DNA from: Acidimicrobiaceae bacterium
GTDB lineage: Bacteria > Actinomycetota > Acidimicrobiia > Acidimicrobiales > Aldehydirespiratoraceae
Assembly (NCBI GenBank): GCA_016845585.1
Contig: JAERSO010000129.1
Coordinates: forward strand, 186,001-250,000
Length of the DNA stretch: 64,000 nucleotides
Direction: 5' to 3'
Part shown: in pieces, positions 1 to 8,510 of the stretch
How the letters are laid out: every line of letters starts with the position of its first letter
Numbering within the stretch: position 1 is the first letter of the stretch
The notes under the pieces: generated by a model
Told to the model about the DNA's origin: nothing
Seen by the model: the letters and a program-made list of their open reading frames with translations, nothing else
Database searches by the model: none
Position numbers and translations under genes: made by a program

Positions 1-2
1 AC

Positions 3-638
3 ACGCTCCCCGCGTTCCGCCTCGCGCGTGAGTTCGGTGCCGACTGGGTCGAACTCGATGTCCGTCGCACGGCTGACGGCGTGGCCATCGTGCACCACGA
101 CGCCCATCTCGTCGACGGTCGGATCATCCGCGACCTGGACTACGACGAACTACCCGAGGCGATCCCCAGCCTCGCCGAGGCGCTCGAAGAGTGCGACGGA
201 ATGGGAGTCAACATCGAGATCAAGAACCTCCGCGACGACCCCGACTACGACGAGGACCACCTCGTCAGCGACGCCGTCGCGGGGCTTGCCCAGGCCTACC
301 TCGGCCCCGACCGGGTGTTGGTCTCGTCGTTCAACATCGACGCCCTCGACCGACTCCGCGAGGTCGATCCCACGATCCCGCTGGCGCTCCTGTTCGACAT
401 CGGCGATCCCAACAGCAACATCGAACGAGCGCTCGCCCACGAGATGTCGGCCATCCACCCCTACGACCCGCTGGTCACGGCCACGATCGTGGATCGCGCC
501 CATGCCGCAGGCCTCGAGGTGAACGTGTGGACCGTCAATGACCCCGAACGCATGGCCGAACTCATCGAGATGGGTGTCGACGGCATCTGCACGGATGTCC
601 CCGACATCTGCCGCGCCGTTGTCGATCGCCTGAGCTAG
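3..638 (+). CDS. Glycerophosphodiester phosphodiesterase, 5' end cut off by window edge
   Basis: The open frame runs in from the window edge, so the N-terminus is missing. The visible part has the family signature: an ELD metal-binding pair (WVELDVRRTADG), then VHHD, then the IEIK strand near the middle. A TIM-barrel end with VWTVND and GVDGICTDVP follows, where family members close the barrel with T-D-x-P. GDPD enzymes hydrolyse glycerophosphodiesters to glycerol-3-phosphate and an alcohol using a divalent metal. It converges on the lipid kinase gene, and the two stop regions overlap by four bases. Both deal with lipid head groups or phospholipid turnover, but no operon link is possible because the strands differ. 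Substrate specificity cannot be read from the sequence. Confidence 0.9.
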   Translation, partial: TLPAFRLAREFGADWVELDVRRTADGVAIVHHDAHLVDGRIIRDLDYDELPEAIPSLAEALEECDGMGVNIEIKNLRDDPDYDEDHLVSDAVAGLAQAYLGPDRVLVSSFNIDALDRLREVDPTIPLALLFDIGDPNSNIERALAHEMSAIHPYDPLVTATIVDRAHAAGLEVNVWTVNDPERMAELIEMGVDGICTDVPDICRAVVDRLS

Positions 639-1555
639 TCGGGCACCGGCATCACGAGACTGAGGTGCTCGGGGGTCCAGGTGAAGCGGAGGCGCTTGCT
701 GGATCCGAGATGGTCACCGTCGACCTGATAGGGCGCGGGAGGGTCGGCTTCAACCACGATCGAACGCACATTGCGCTGAATGTCGAGTCCGGACCTGCCG
801 GCCAGATCCCGTGATCTGAGCGCGCCGCTCGCCACGGGGCCGAGCGTGCGCAGATCGAGACGCTCCAGCGTCACCACGGCGAGCGGGTCTTCCAGGGTCA
901 GATCGTTGACGATGTCGAACGGCCGGTTGCCGAGGAAGGTATAGGGGTTCGCGTTCATCACGATGGTGAAGAACCCGGTGGTCAGATCGCGACCGTTGGC
1001 CCCCACGATCCGCAGCGGCGGGTTCTTGCGATCGACTCGTCGGAACCAGGTGTCGAGCGCCGCCCAGACGAAGAGCGGATGACCCGCCCAACGTTTCCAC
1101 GGCCCACGCCGCTCGACCTGCTCCACCACCGCAGCGTCGAACCCGACACCACAGTGGAACAGGAAATACCGCCCCTCGACGGCACCCAAGCCGATCCGCT
1201 TGATCGAACCGGCCTCGATGGCCTCGAGCAGCACACCCACGGCATCGACAGAATCATCCGGTAGCCCGAGAATCCGGGCAAAGACGTTCGTCGAGCCACC
1301 CGGCAGGGTGGCCAGGGCGGTCTCGGTGCCGGCCAGGCCGTTGGCCGCCTCGTTGAGGGTGCCATCACCGCCGAGCACCACGACGAGGTCGTAGCGACCC
1401 CGAGCCGCGGACTGGGCAAGGCGGGTGGCGTGCCCGCGTCGCGATGTCTCGGCCAACGTGACGTCGTGGTCTGCGGACAGCGCCTTGTGGATCACCACAC
1501 GGCGCCGCGCCGTGACCGAGGAGGCCACCGAGTTGACGATGAACAGCACGCGCAA
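635..1555 (-). CDS. Diacylglycerol/sphingosine-type lipid kinase (YegS/DagK family)
   Basis: About 306 residues, the normal length for soluble bacterial lipid kinases. The nucleotide-binding motif GGDGTLNE lies at about residues 62-69 and the substrate-side PGGSTNVFAR about 25 residues later. The enzyme phosphorylates a lipid hydroxyl, most likely diacylglycerol, with ATP. The reading frame is open further upstream, but the family N-terminus begins at the LFIVNS strand, so I place the start at the TTG at 1555, with a GTG at 1549 as alternative. The upstream extension would run into the divergent etfB promoter and start. Its intergenic region with etfB is about 100 bp. Specificity between diacylglycerol, sphingoid and undecaprenol substrates cannot be decided. 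Confidence 0.85.
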   Translation of the reverse strand: MRVLFIVNSVASSVTARRRVVIHKALSADHDVTLAETSRRGHATRLAQSAARGRYDLVVVLGGDGTLNEAANGLAGTETALATLPGGSTNVFARILGLPDDSVDAVGVLLEAIEAGSIKRIGLGAVEGRYFLFHCGVGFDAAVVEQVERRGPWKRWAGHPLFVWAALDTWFRRVDRKNPPLRIVGANGRDLTTGFFTIVMNANPYTFLGNRPFDIVNDLTLEDPLAVVTLERLDLRTLGPVASGALRSRDLAGRSGLDIQRNVRSIVVEADPPAPYQVDGDHLGSSKRLRFTWTPEHLSLVMPVPD

Positions 1556-1658
1556 GGCCTCTGACGCTACTCGCCGGTTCGGTGAGTCGAAATCAGCCCC
1601 ACATTTGCGGCCGCCCGCATGGGGGGAAAGGCAGACAGAGGTGGCAGACTCACCGTCT

Positions 1659-2438
1659 ATGAAGGTTGTTGTCTGTGTAAAGCAGATCCCGGATCCGGCC
1701 GATCCCGGTGCGCTCGACCCTGAGACCAAGACGCTCAAGCGGGACTCGAAGCTCATCCTCGACGAATCGGATTCCTACGGGGTCGAAATGGCTCTCCAGC
1801 TTGTCGATGCTGCCGGTGACGGCGAAGTGCATTTGGTGTCGATGGCTCCGAATAATGAGGTCAGTGGTCTGCGTACCGCCCTCGCGATGGGTGCCGCCAG
1901 TGCCACCATCGTGAGTGACGACGCGCTCCAGGGCAGCGATGCGCTCGGTACCGCCAAGGTGCTCGCAGCTGCGATCGCCCGCCAGGAACCCGATCTCATC
2001 CTCGCTGCCACCGAATCGAGTGATGGCTACACCGGCACGGTGCCCGAGATGGTCGCTGCGCTGATGGATCTCCCGTCGGTCACGTTCGCCAAGTCGATTT
2101 CGATCGACGCCGGCGCAGCCAAGATCGATCGTCAGACCGAGGCCGGCTACGACGAGGTCGAATGCCCGCTCCCGGCACTCGTGTCCGTCACCGCTGGCGT
2201 CGTCGAGCCCCGCTACCCCTCGTTCAAGGGGATCATGGCCGCCAAGTCGAAGCCGGTCGACGAGCTTGCGCTCAGCGACCTCGGCGTCGATGCCGGTCAG
2301 GTCGGTTGGGCCGGTGCCGGTCAGGAGATCGTCGCAATCAAAGACGCTCCTGCCCGTGAAGCCGGCGAGATCATCGAAGACGAAGGCGACGCCCACGAGC
2401 GAATCGTGGCGTTCCTGGACGAATTGAAGGTTCTCTGA
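1659..2438 (+). CDS. etfB: Electron transfer flavoprotein subunit beta
   Basis: 259 residues, typical for EtfB. It starts with the family opening MKVVVCVKQIPDP, and the adenine-nucleotide fold carries the ALAMGA segment near residue 75 and the PEMVAALM region. With EtfA it forms the soluble FAD/AMP heterodimer that accepts electrons from acyl-CoA and other dehydrogenases and passes them to ETF:quinone oxidoreductase. The start is the ATG at 1659. The frame is open upstream, but only from here does the protein match the family. Its stop overlaps the etfA start by one base (TGATG), so the two are translationally coupled. Confidence 0.97.
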   Translation: MKVVVCVKQIPDPADPGALDPETKTLKRDSKLILDESDSYGVEMALQLVDAAGDGEVHLVSMAPNNEVSGLRTALAMGAASATIVSDDALQGSDALGTAKVLAAAIARQEPDLILAATESSDGYTGTVPEMVAALMDLPSVTFAKSISIDAGAAKIDRQTEAGYDEVECPLPALVSVTAGVVEPRYPSFKGIMAAKSKPVDELALSDLGVDAGQVGWAGAGQEIVAIKDAPAREAGEIIEDEGDAHERIVAFLDELKVL

Positions 2439-3403
2439 TGGGACTCGACAAGATTTGGGTATTCGGCGAGGCCAACGGCGATGACGTTGCCTCCATCACG
2501 CTCGAAATGCTGGCGGCTGCTCGTGGGCTGGCCGACACCGTCGAGGTGTTCATGGCCGGCGACGGCGACGACTACGCCGAGGAGCTCGGTGAGCACGGCG
2601 CAGAAACCGTGTACTCCACCGGTGATCTCGATGGTGCCCTGCAGGGTGTCTCCGTTGCCGCGGCGGTTGCTGCCGCCGTCGAGGACGGCGACGGCCCCGA
2701 TGCGTTCCTGCTCGGCACCACCCAGGACGGCCGCGATGTCGCCGGTCGCCTGTCGGTGAAGCTCGACACTCCGGTGATCACCAACGTGGTCGGCCTCGAG
2801 GCCGACGGCGATCAGCTGGTCGGCTCCGAGCCCGTCTTCGGCGGCACGGTCGACGTGAAGACGAAGAACACCTCCGGCAAGTCCGGCATCTTCCTCGTTC
2901 GCCCGAAGTCCTTCGAAGCGGAGGGCGTCGGCGGGGCTGAGGCCGACACCGAGGATCTCGATGTCCCGGACCTGGGTGCCGCCGGTGCTGCTCGCATCAC
3001 CGCCACGCACGCGGAAGAGTCCGATGGTCCGAAGCTCGACGAGGCCGCGATCGTGGTCTCCGGTGGTCGCGGTCTCGGCCAGGAAGAAGCCTTCGAGATG
3101 ATCGACACGCTCGCCAAGAGCATGGGCGGAGCCGCCGGTGCAAGCCGTGCGATCGTCGATGCGGGCTGGGTGCCCTACAGCATGCAGGTGGGGCAGACCG
3201 GCAAGGTCGTCAAGCCCACCGTGTACATCGCGGCCGGCATCTCCGGTGCCACGCAGCACCTGGTGGGCATGAAGGGTTCCAAGAACATCATCGCGATCAA
3301 CAAGGACGCAGAGGCGCCGATCTTCGCGGTCGCCGACCTCGGCATCGTGGGCGACGTCCACAAGGTCCTGCCGAAGCTGATCGAGGCACTCGGCAACCGC
3401 TGA
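2438..3403 (+). CDS. etfA: Electron transfer flavoprotein subunit alpha
   Basis: 321 residues. The N-terminal half is the variable domain and the C-terminal half the FAD-binding domain. SGGRGLG, then SMQVGQTGK and GISGATQHL near residue 267 are the FAD contacts, and the protein ends in the ADLGIVGD helix. Partner of EtfB in the ETF heterodimer, encoded directly upstream with a one-base overlap. The pair stands alone, without an adjacent acyl-CoA dehydrogenase, so it is probably the general housekeeping ETF. A strong GC hairpin lies 38 bp after the stop. Confidence 0.97.
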   Translation: MGLDKIWVFGEANGDDVASITLEMLAAARGLADTVEVFMAGDGDDYAEELGEHGAETVYSTGDLDGALQGVSVAAAVAAAVEDGDGPDAFLLGTTQDGRDVAGRLSVKLDTPVITNVVGLEADGDQLVGSEPVFGGTVDVKTKNTSGKSGIFLVRPKSFEAEGVGGAEADTEDLDVPDLGAAGAARITATHAEESDGPKLDEAAIVVSGGRGLGQEEAFEMIDTLAKSMGGAAGASRAIVDAGWVPYSMQVGQTGKVVKPTVYIAAGISGATQHLVGMKGSKNIIAINKDAEAPIFAVADLGIVGDVHKVLPKLIEALGNR

Positions 3404-3440
3404 ACCCTCATCCGCTGATCTGATCAGCAGCGCTTTCGAC

Positions 3441-3466
3441 GTGCCCCGGGCTTCGGCTCGGGGCAC
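3441..3466 (+). terminator. Hairpin terminator after etfBA with UUCG tetraloop
   Basis: GTGCCCCG (3441-3448) pairs with CGGGGCAC (3459-3466). The inner bases continue the stem to a C(TTCG)G tetraloop. No T-tract follows, which is common for actinobacterial intrinsic-type terminators. A second short inverted repeat, GCTGATC-T-GATCAGC, lies just before it at 3414-3428. Confidence 0.7.
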
Positions 3467-3764
3467 GTTCGCGTCGCGGCCGACACGCTCCGCAATCCCC
3501 AGAACGCAGGATTCGCCTCAAAACGCAGGAATCGCCTCCCCGGGGGCCCGGAGAAGCGATGTGCTGAGAGCTACCATAGCACAGATGACTTTTCCATGCC
3601 GGCGAAACGGGGTATGAATCACAGATTTCTGCCCGCTGGCCGAAATATCCCCGGTATTTCAAGGGATCAGGACACGGATTTCTTCGTCAACGCACCGATT
3701 TCCACAGCGCTGTCCCCACCTGGGGCAGACAATGGAGGCGAAACGTCCGAGGCCGAGTCGTCGT
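3467..3764. other. Intergenic region with a short tandem repeat
   Basis: No convincing gene is seen between the etfA terminator and the end of the leftward SCO1664-family gene. Two near-identical copies of an 18-base word beginning AACGCAGGA lie at about 3503 and 3522 (period 19). The rest, including somewhat AT-richer sequence around 3580-3680, shows no coding pattern that I can support. Confidence 0.5.
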
Positions 3765-4538
3765 TCACACCAATGGCCACGGCCAACGGCGTCCACCGGT
3801 GTCGTCGACGGGGAAGCGCCGCGCCACGGCGATCGCGGTGGCGCGCGTGATCAAGGCATCACGCTCGAGAGTGTTCAACCGCTGGGCGGTTGCCGCGGGA
3901 ATGCCGTCATTGATCAACCGCCAGAGGTCGTCACAGATCTCGTCGTCGATCCACTCCTCGGCGAAGTCCCAGATCACGGTGCGGAGTTTGAACTCGTGAT
4001 GAAGGGCGACGCCGTGGTCGATTGCCCAGATGCGGCCATCGCTTCCGAGCAGGCAATGCCCGGACTTTCGGTCGGTGTTGTTGATCACGACATCGAGTGC
4101 ACAGATGCGGCGAAACGAGTCGTCGTACGTGTCGTCGGCCTCGTGGAGCGAGAAGTAGTGCTCCTGGTGGTGGTTCGGCATGAAGAGCTGGAACGAACCG
4201 ACTCCATGGACCAGGTCGTCTCGAACGACCGTCGGGGGCACGAGATCCCAGCCGAGTGCCTGATCGATCTCGAACGCCGCGACCTCCCGCTGATAGAGGC
4301 CATCGGGGAAGTCCCAGAGCGGTCGTTCGCCTGCCTCGGGTTTGTAGATCGCCTGGGCCTCGAGGCCGTCGTGGTGGATGTCGACCAGGAACGTGGCGTT
4401 CGACGAGTAGGGCATCCGTCCGACGAGGTCGACGTCACCTTGGGCCAACAAGGTGAGCGCCCGGGCGGTCTCGATCGGTGGACGGTCGAGGAACGGGGAG
4501 TCGGAATCGTCTTCGTCAGACTCTGTGTGCTCAGCCAT
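3765..4538 (-). CDS. SCO1664 family protein (TIGR03843-like, PI3K/HipA-like kinase fold)
   Basis: 257 residues. It matches an actinobacterial family of unknown function distantly related to PI3/4-kinase-like folds. YKPEAGERPLWDF near residue 67 looks like the phosphate-loop lysine region, and VINNTDRKSGHCLL then WAIDHGVALH look like catalytic-loop and metal-binding (HG-x-N and D) segments. Last gene of a three-gene leftward operon: its start lies three bases after the stop of the DUF3090 gene. The trio (phosphatase-like, DUF3090, SCO1664) recurs in actinobacteria, often near mshC of mycothiol synthesis. Function is unknown; kinase activity is an inference from the fold. Confidence 0.8.
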   Translation of the reverse strand: MAEHTESDEDDSDSPFLDRPPIETARALTLLAQGDVDLVGRMPYSSNATFLVDIHHDGLEAQAIYKPEAGERPLWDFPDGLYQREVAAFEIDQALGWDLVPPTVVRDDLVHGVGSFQLFMPNHHQEHYFSLHEADDTYDDSFRRICALDVVINNTDRKSGHCLLGSDGRIWAIDHGVALHHEFKLRTVIWDFAEEWIDDEICDDLWRLINDGIPAATAQRLNTLERDALITRATAIAVARRFPVDDTGGRRWPWPLV

Positions 4539-4541
4539 GGC

Positions 4542-5048
4542 TCAGTTGCTGCAAGCGCACCAGTCGCCGTTGCGGGGCTGGAGTGGGGTGCCGCAGAACG
4601 GACAGGGTGGGCGGCCGGCCGAGACGATCTCGCGGGCGCGTTCGATCCAGTGGACGACCTGATCGCGTCGGAGCAGGAACCGCGCCTGTGCCGGCTCGTA
4701 CTCATCGGGCTCGTCGGCGTCGGGCATCTCCTCGGCCATCACGATCAGCCGATCCTCGTCCCCGGCGTAGGCGACGCCGAGTCCTCCGACCGTGAACGCA
4801 GAAACCACCGGCTCTCGAAGATCGAGGTTCGCTCGGGTGGCGTCGGTCGGTTCGTGCTCGACCTCCGGTAGATCATCGAGGACCTGGTCGAGATAGTCCG
4901 CCAACGCGGCGACCTGCTGCTTCTCGAGCTTCAACGACACCAGCTGTCCTTCGGCTCGACCCTGGAGGTAGAACGTGCGCTCGCCTCGAGGCCCGAGTGT
5001 GCCGACGGTGAAGAACTCGACATCGTGGAGGTCGAACGACTCGGTCAT
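4542..5048 (-). CDS. DUF3090 family protein (TIGR03847-like)
   Basis: 168 residues. The N-terminal part has the family pattern FxVGTLGPRGERTFYLQ and LEKQQVAALAD. The C-terminus holds two CxxC-like pairs (PCPFCGTPL and DWCACSN) that would form a small zinc ribbon. The first Cys pair follows PP and the last pair lies in the final seven residues. Start at the ATG at 5048, which overlaps the stop of the upstream phosphatase gene by three bases (TCATGA on the plus strand). The family is found almost only in actinobacteria and has no assigned function. The conserved three-gene operon suggests one pathway with the phosphatase and SCO1664-type proteins. Confidence 0.85.
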   Translation of the reverse strand: MTESFDLHDVEFFTVGTLGPRGERTFYLQGRAEGQLVSLKLEKQQVAALADYLDQVLDDLPEVEHEPTDATRANLDLREPVVSAFTVGGLGVAYAGDEDRLIVMAEEMPDADEPDEYEPAQARFLLRRDQVVHWIERAREIVSAGRPPCPFCGTPLQPRNGDWCACSN

Positions 5049-5701
5049 GACGGGGCCAATGACGACAAGTCGTCGCCGGTCGAGTTGACGGTGAGGACGA
5101 TCGGGCCCTCGGCGGAGTAGAGAATGCCGGTGATGGAACAGGGCGAGACCACGATCCGCTGGAACAGGTCGAGATGGGTACCCGTCGCAGCGGCGACGAC
5201 GGCCTTGATGACATCGGCGTGCGACACCGCAACGATCGTCTCCCCGGGATGAGCAGTGACGAGTGCATGCGTGGCATCGACAGCTCGGCTCTGCATCTCC
5301 GAGAACGATTCGCCGCCAGGGAACCGGAACCCGCTCGGGTAACGCTGCACCGTCTTCCACTCGGGCAGCTTGCGGAGATCGGCGAGCTTCTTTCCGGTCC
5401 ACTTGCCGAAGTCGCATTCGATCAGCCCGGCGGCCTTTCGAACGCGGAGCTTGCGGGCACGGGCGATCGGTGCGGCGGTCTCCTGGGTGCGCTCCATCGG
5501 GGAGGCATACACGGCGGCCACCTTCTTCAGAGCGCCGATCCGTGCCGCGGCCGCTTCGGCCTGCGCAACACCCTTCTCCGCCAAGTGCAGGTTGGGCGCC
5601 CGACCGGGCAGGGATGCCCCGGTGGTCGGTGTCTGCCCGTGCCGAACGAACAGAACCAGGGTCGGTTTCGGGGCCGGTGGGGTCGAGGAACGTCGTGCCA
5701 T
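5045..5701 (-). CDS. Histidine phosphatase family protein, MSMEG_4193 type
   Basis: 218 residues. The phosphohistidine motif VRHGQTPTTG is near residue 20. The second half of the active site is AVSHADVIKA, giving the second catalytic His, and SPMERTQETA supplies the usual Arg. The substrate is unknown; family members were annotated as putative phosphomutases. Start at the ATG at 5701. The reading frame is open beyond it, but homology begins here. First gene of the leftward trio with DUF3090 and SCO1664-type proteins. It lies divergently, 26 bp from the uracil-DNA glycosylase gene, so the two promoters must overlap or one transcript is leaderless. Confidence 0.88.
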   Translation of the reverse strand: MARRSSTPPAPKPTLVLFVRHGQTPTTGASLPGRAPNLHLAEKGVAQAEAAAARIGALKKVAAVYASPMERTQETAAPIARARKLRVRKAAGLIECDFGKWTGKKLADLRKLPEWKTVQRYPSGFRFPGGESFSEMQSRAVDATHALVTAHPGETIVAVSHADVIKAVVAAATGTHLDLFQRIVVSPCSITGILYSAEGPIVLTVNSTGDDLSSLAPS

Positions 5702-5727
5702 CGTCGCGCCAACGTAGCCTGCCCTTC

Positions 5728-6411
5728 GTGAATTCCAAGTCTCGCGGCCGAGCACTGTCGGTTCTCGCCGACGATGTGGCGGCGTGTCGTCAATGTCCCC
5801 GACTCGTCGAGTGGCGAGAACGGATCGGGGAGGAGAAGCGGGCCGCGTACCGCGACGACACCTACTGGGCGCGCGGAGTTCCCGGGTTCGGTGATCCCGA
5901 TGCCCACCTGCTCGTCGTCGGGTTGGCCCCGGCCGCACACGGCGCCAACCGCACCGGCCGCATGTTCACCGGTGACCGGTCGGGCGACTGGCTGTATCGG
6001 GCGCTGTGGCGTGCGGGCTACGCATCCCAACCCGAGTCCACGACATTGGACGACGGCCTGACGCTCGACGGAGCCTGGATCACGTCGCCCGTGAAGTGCG
6101 CGCCGCCCGCCAACAAGCCGACCACCGCGGAGCGCGACACCTGTCGGCCGTTCTTCACCCGGGAGATGGCGGCGCTCGACCGGGTGAAGGTGATCGTGGT
6201 GCTCGGTGGCTTCGGCTACCAGGTCGCCTGCCAGGAACTCGGCGTTCGACCTCGCCCCAAGTTCGGCCACGGTGTGGAGGTCCCGCTCGACACCGGACGC
6301 ACCCTGTTGTGCAGCTTCCACGTCAGCCAGCAGAACACGTTCACGGGCCGTCTGACCGAGCCCATGCTCGACGCGGTTTTCAGCCGGGCCCGGGAGTTGG
6401 GGGTCGAATAG
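5728..6411 (+). CDS. Uracil-DNA glycosylase, family 5 (UdgB-like)
   Basis: 227 residues from a GTG start at 5728. Iron-sulfur type UDG: the first Cys pair is CRQC (residues 20 and 23), and later Cys residues follow SPVKC and ERDTC. Motif 1, GLAPAAHGANRTGRMFTGD at about residues 65-83, has the A rather than the acidic residue used by family 4. That is the hallmark of family 5, which removes uracil and other deaminated bases. Motif 2 is HVSQQNTFTGRLT near the C-terminus. It acts in base-excision repair, which matters in a GC-rich genome where cytosine deamination is frequent. The frame is open upstream of the start but overlaps the divergent phosphatase gene. Confidence 0.92.
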   Translation: MNSKSRGRALSVLADDVAACRQCPRLVEWRERIGEEKRAAYRDDTYWARGVPGFGDPDAHLLVVGLAPAAHGANRTGRMFTGDRSGDWLYRALWRAGYASQPESTTLDDGLTLDGAWITSPVKCAPPANKPTTAERDTCRPFFTREMAALDRVKVIVVLGGFGYQVACQELGVRPRPKFGHGVEVPLDTGRTLLCSFHVSQQNTFTGRLTEPMLDAVFSRARELGVE

Positions 6412-6545
6412 CCCGATTCACAAAGCGAGGAACCGGGTCGGATGGCCCGTTGTCCGGCGCGGGAACTGGGCCGTCCGTATCGAATCGGCACGGGATGGTT
6501 CGATCGACCCTTGGCCGATGGCTTGCCGTGGTCGAAAGTTGGGGC

Positions 6546-6782
6546 ATGGCAGCAGTGATCGACCTGGATCTCACCGACGAACACGGGATGCTCTGCGAGG
6601 ATTTCGCCGAGCGGAACCCGAGTGGCACCCGAGCATTGCTCGCCTCGTTGAATCTGCAGATCCCGGGTGTCCGTTGTGTCGACGAGACCCTCGCCGACTT
6701 CGGTCCGAGTGTCTTCGAGATGGCCGTCTTCGAAGCGACCGGCTGCCCGGAACTGGCGTCGATCTTCAGCAAGGCCGCCTGA
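6546..6782 (+). CDS. Small hypothetical protein (78 aa)
   Basis: 78 residues, acidic, with no signal peptide or membrane segment. The ATG at 6546 is preceded by a GAAAGTTGGGGC stretch with a weak purine-rich site. I do not recognise a domain. The two-Cys composition (MLCEDF, VRCVDE, TGCPEL) and the predicted mixed alpha/beta character are all that can be said. Codon use is like its neighbours, which supports a real gene. It lies 134 bp after the UDG gene and 41 bp before a small lipoprotein gene, so it may be co-transcribed with either. Confidence 0.55.
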   Translation: MAAVIDLDLTDEHGMLCEDFAERNPSGTRALLASLNLQIPGVRCVDETLADFGPSVFEMAVFEATGCPELASIFSKAA

Positions 6783-6823
6783 GCACCGTTCCCCCCTCCC
6801 GGGGCGCTAGCCTCACCCGGGTC

Positions 6824-7246
6824 ATGGAACGCAGAAATCGCTCCCGCATCGTCCTCGTCGTGATTCTGCTCGCGGTCGCCCTCGTGGGTGCCGCTTGTGG
6901 GTCCAATGATCCCGGAAACTGGGAGGAGGCCGGCGATGACGGCAACCTCTACGAGAACTTCCAGAAGGCCTGCAACGAGGCCAACGTCGAGAGCGGCGAC
7001 TCCGAGTTGACCGACGAGCAGCGTGCCCTCTACTGCGAGTGTGCCTTCGCCGAACTGGTCGAGTACTACGGCGGCGAGGTCATGGAGAACGGCCAGATCA
7101 CCGATGTCGTCGGTGCGATCGAGGGCCGAGACTTCGAGGCGTTCAAGGATCTCGAGAGCGATCTGCGCTCCGACCCCGAGGACATCCCCTCCGACATCGA
7201 GGCGATGCTCGCCGGTCGAGGCGGATGCCTGGAGCAAGCCACCTGA
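6824..7246 (+). CDS. Small secreted lipoprotein (hypothetical)
   Basis: 140 residues. The N-terminus is a clear lipoprotein signal: RRNRSR, a hydrophobic stretch, then the lipobox VGAAC with the acylated Cys at about residue 25. The mature part is very acidic and carries three further cysteines (KAC, YCEC and GGC). It resembles small actinobacterial lipoproteins with the pattern E-Q-x-A-L-Y-C-E-C, whose function is unknown. A disulfide-stabilised cell-surface domain is likely. The ATG at 6824 follows a rather poor ribosome-binding site (CACCCGGGTC). Confidence 0.8.
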   Translation: MERRNRSRIVLVVILLAVALVGAACGSNDPGNWEEAGDDGNLYENFQKACNEANVESGDSELTDEQRALYCECAFAELVEYYGGEVMENGQITDVVGAIEGRDFEAFKDLESDLRSDPEDIPSDIEAMLAGRGGCLEQAT

Positions 7247-7268
7247 GCCAATCCCTGGAGGGACGCCC

Positions 7269-8510
7269 ATGACCCACCAGCTGGATCTCGACTTCATCCG
7301 AGGGCAGTTCCCATCGCTCACCGACGCGCCGACGAACGAGTGGGCGCACCTGGAGAACGCGGGCGGCAGCTATGTGCCCAACCAGGTGATCGGTCTGATC
7401 ACCGAGCTGTTCTCGCACGCCAAGTGCCAGCCGAGTTGGGACTTCGGGCCATCGGTGCTGGCCACCGAGGCGATGGACCGCTCCCGGGTCGTCATGGCCG
7501 AGTTGTTCAACGCTGATCCGGCCGAGATCCACTTCGGCCCGTCGACGAGCCAGAACACCTATGTCCTCGCCCACGCATTCCGCGCCGGATGGGCAGAGGG
7601 TGACGAGATCATCGTCACCAACCAGGATCACGAGGCCAACTCAGGGGTCTGGCGCCGGCTGGCCGACTCCGGCATCGTCGTTCGCGAGTGGCAGGCCGAC
7701 CCGACCACCGGACGACTCGACCCAGCCGATGCCGCCGCACTGATCACCGACCGCACTCGCCTCATGGCCGTCACACATGCGTCGAACGTGGCCGCCACCG
7801 TGAATCCCATCCGGGAGCTCGCCGACATGGTGCATGCCGTCGGTGGCCGCATCGTGGTCGACGGCGTGTCCTACGCACCGCATGGCGTCGTCGACGTGCA
7901 GGCACTCGACTGCGACGTCTACCTGTACAGCGCTTACAAGACCTTCGGTCCTCACATCGGGATGATGTTCACCAAGGCGGATCTCCTCGAAGAGATCGCC
8001 CATCAGGGTCACTACTTCAACGCCGGTATCACCAGCACGAAGTTGACCCCAGCCGGCCCCGACCACGCCATGATCGGTGCCGCGGCAGGAATCGGCGACT
8101 ACTACGACGCTGTCCACGCCCACCACTTCGGGGCGAGCGCTGCGGGCCGCTTCGCCCGCACCTCGGAGCTGTTCGACCTGTTCGGAACCCACGAGGAAGC
8201 ATTGATGGAGCCGTTGCTCGCGTTCCTGCGAGAACGCGACGGGGTCCGCGTCGTGGGCGCGGCGGAATCGGATCACACCGTTCGCGCCCCGACCATTGCG
8301 TTCGCGTCCGAACGCCGGTCATCGGCCGACGTCTACGCCGCGCTCATCGAGGCCAAGGTGTCGTGCGGCCACGGCCACTTCTACGCGCATCGACTCGTCA
8401 CCGCCCTCGGGCTCGAACCCGAGGACGGTGTCGTTCGTTTGTCAGCCGTGCACTACAACACCGCCGAGGAGATCGAGCGAGCGCTCGCGGTCCTCGACCG
8501 GGTGATCTGA
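7269..8510 (+). CDS. Class V aminotransferase, cysteine desulfurase-like (VC1184 subfamily)
   Basis: 413 residues. Fold-type I PLP enzyme: the internal aldimine lysine is K224 in SAYKTFGPH, the PLP phosphate-binding GPSTSQNTY is near residue 98, NQDHEANSG is the usual His stacking on PLP, and the aspartate is in VVDGVSYAPH. The protein matches the SufS-like subgroup that begins with an FPSL and EWAHLENAGGS pattern. True desulfurase activity is not certain, because I see no clear catalytic Cys loop of the SufS/IscS kind; CGHGHFYAHR near the C-terminus is the only Cys close to an active-site segment. GGAGGG ahead of the ATG at 7269 is a good ribosome-binding site. It ends directly against the stop of the candidate selenoprotein gene on the other strand. 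Confidence 0.85.
   Translation: MTHQLDLDFIRGQFPSLTDAPTNEWAHLENAGGSYVPNQVIGLITELFSHAKCQPSWDFGPSVLATEAMDRSRVVMAELFNADPAEIHFGPSTSQNTYVLAHAFRAGWAEGDEIIVTNQDHEANSGVWRRLADSGIVVREWQADPTTGRLDPADAAALITDRTRLMAVTHASNVAATVNPIRELADMVHAVGGRIVVDGVSYAPHGVVDVQALDCDVYLYSAYKTFGPHIGMMFTKADLLEEIAHQGHYFNAGITSTKLTPAGPDHAMIGAAAGIGDYYDAVHAHHFGASAAGRFARTSELFDLFGTHEEALMEPLLAFLRERDGVRVVGAAESDHTVRAPTIAFASERRSSADVYAALIEAKVSCGHGHFYAHRLVTALGLEPEDGVVRLSAVHYNTAEEIERALAVLDRVI

Noticed and set aside
3732-4871. Rightward open frame opposite the SCO1664 and DUF3090 genes
   Set aside because: The leftward frames match known actinobacterial families and are coupled by overlaps; the rightward frame is their shadow.
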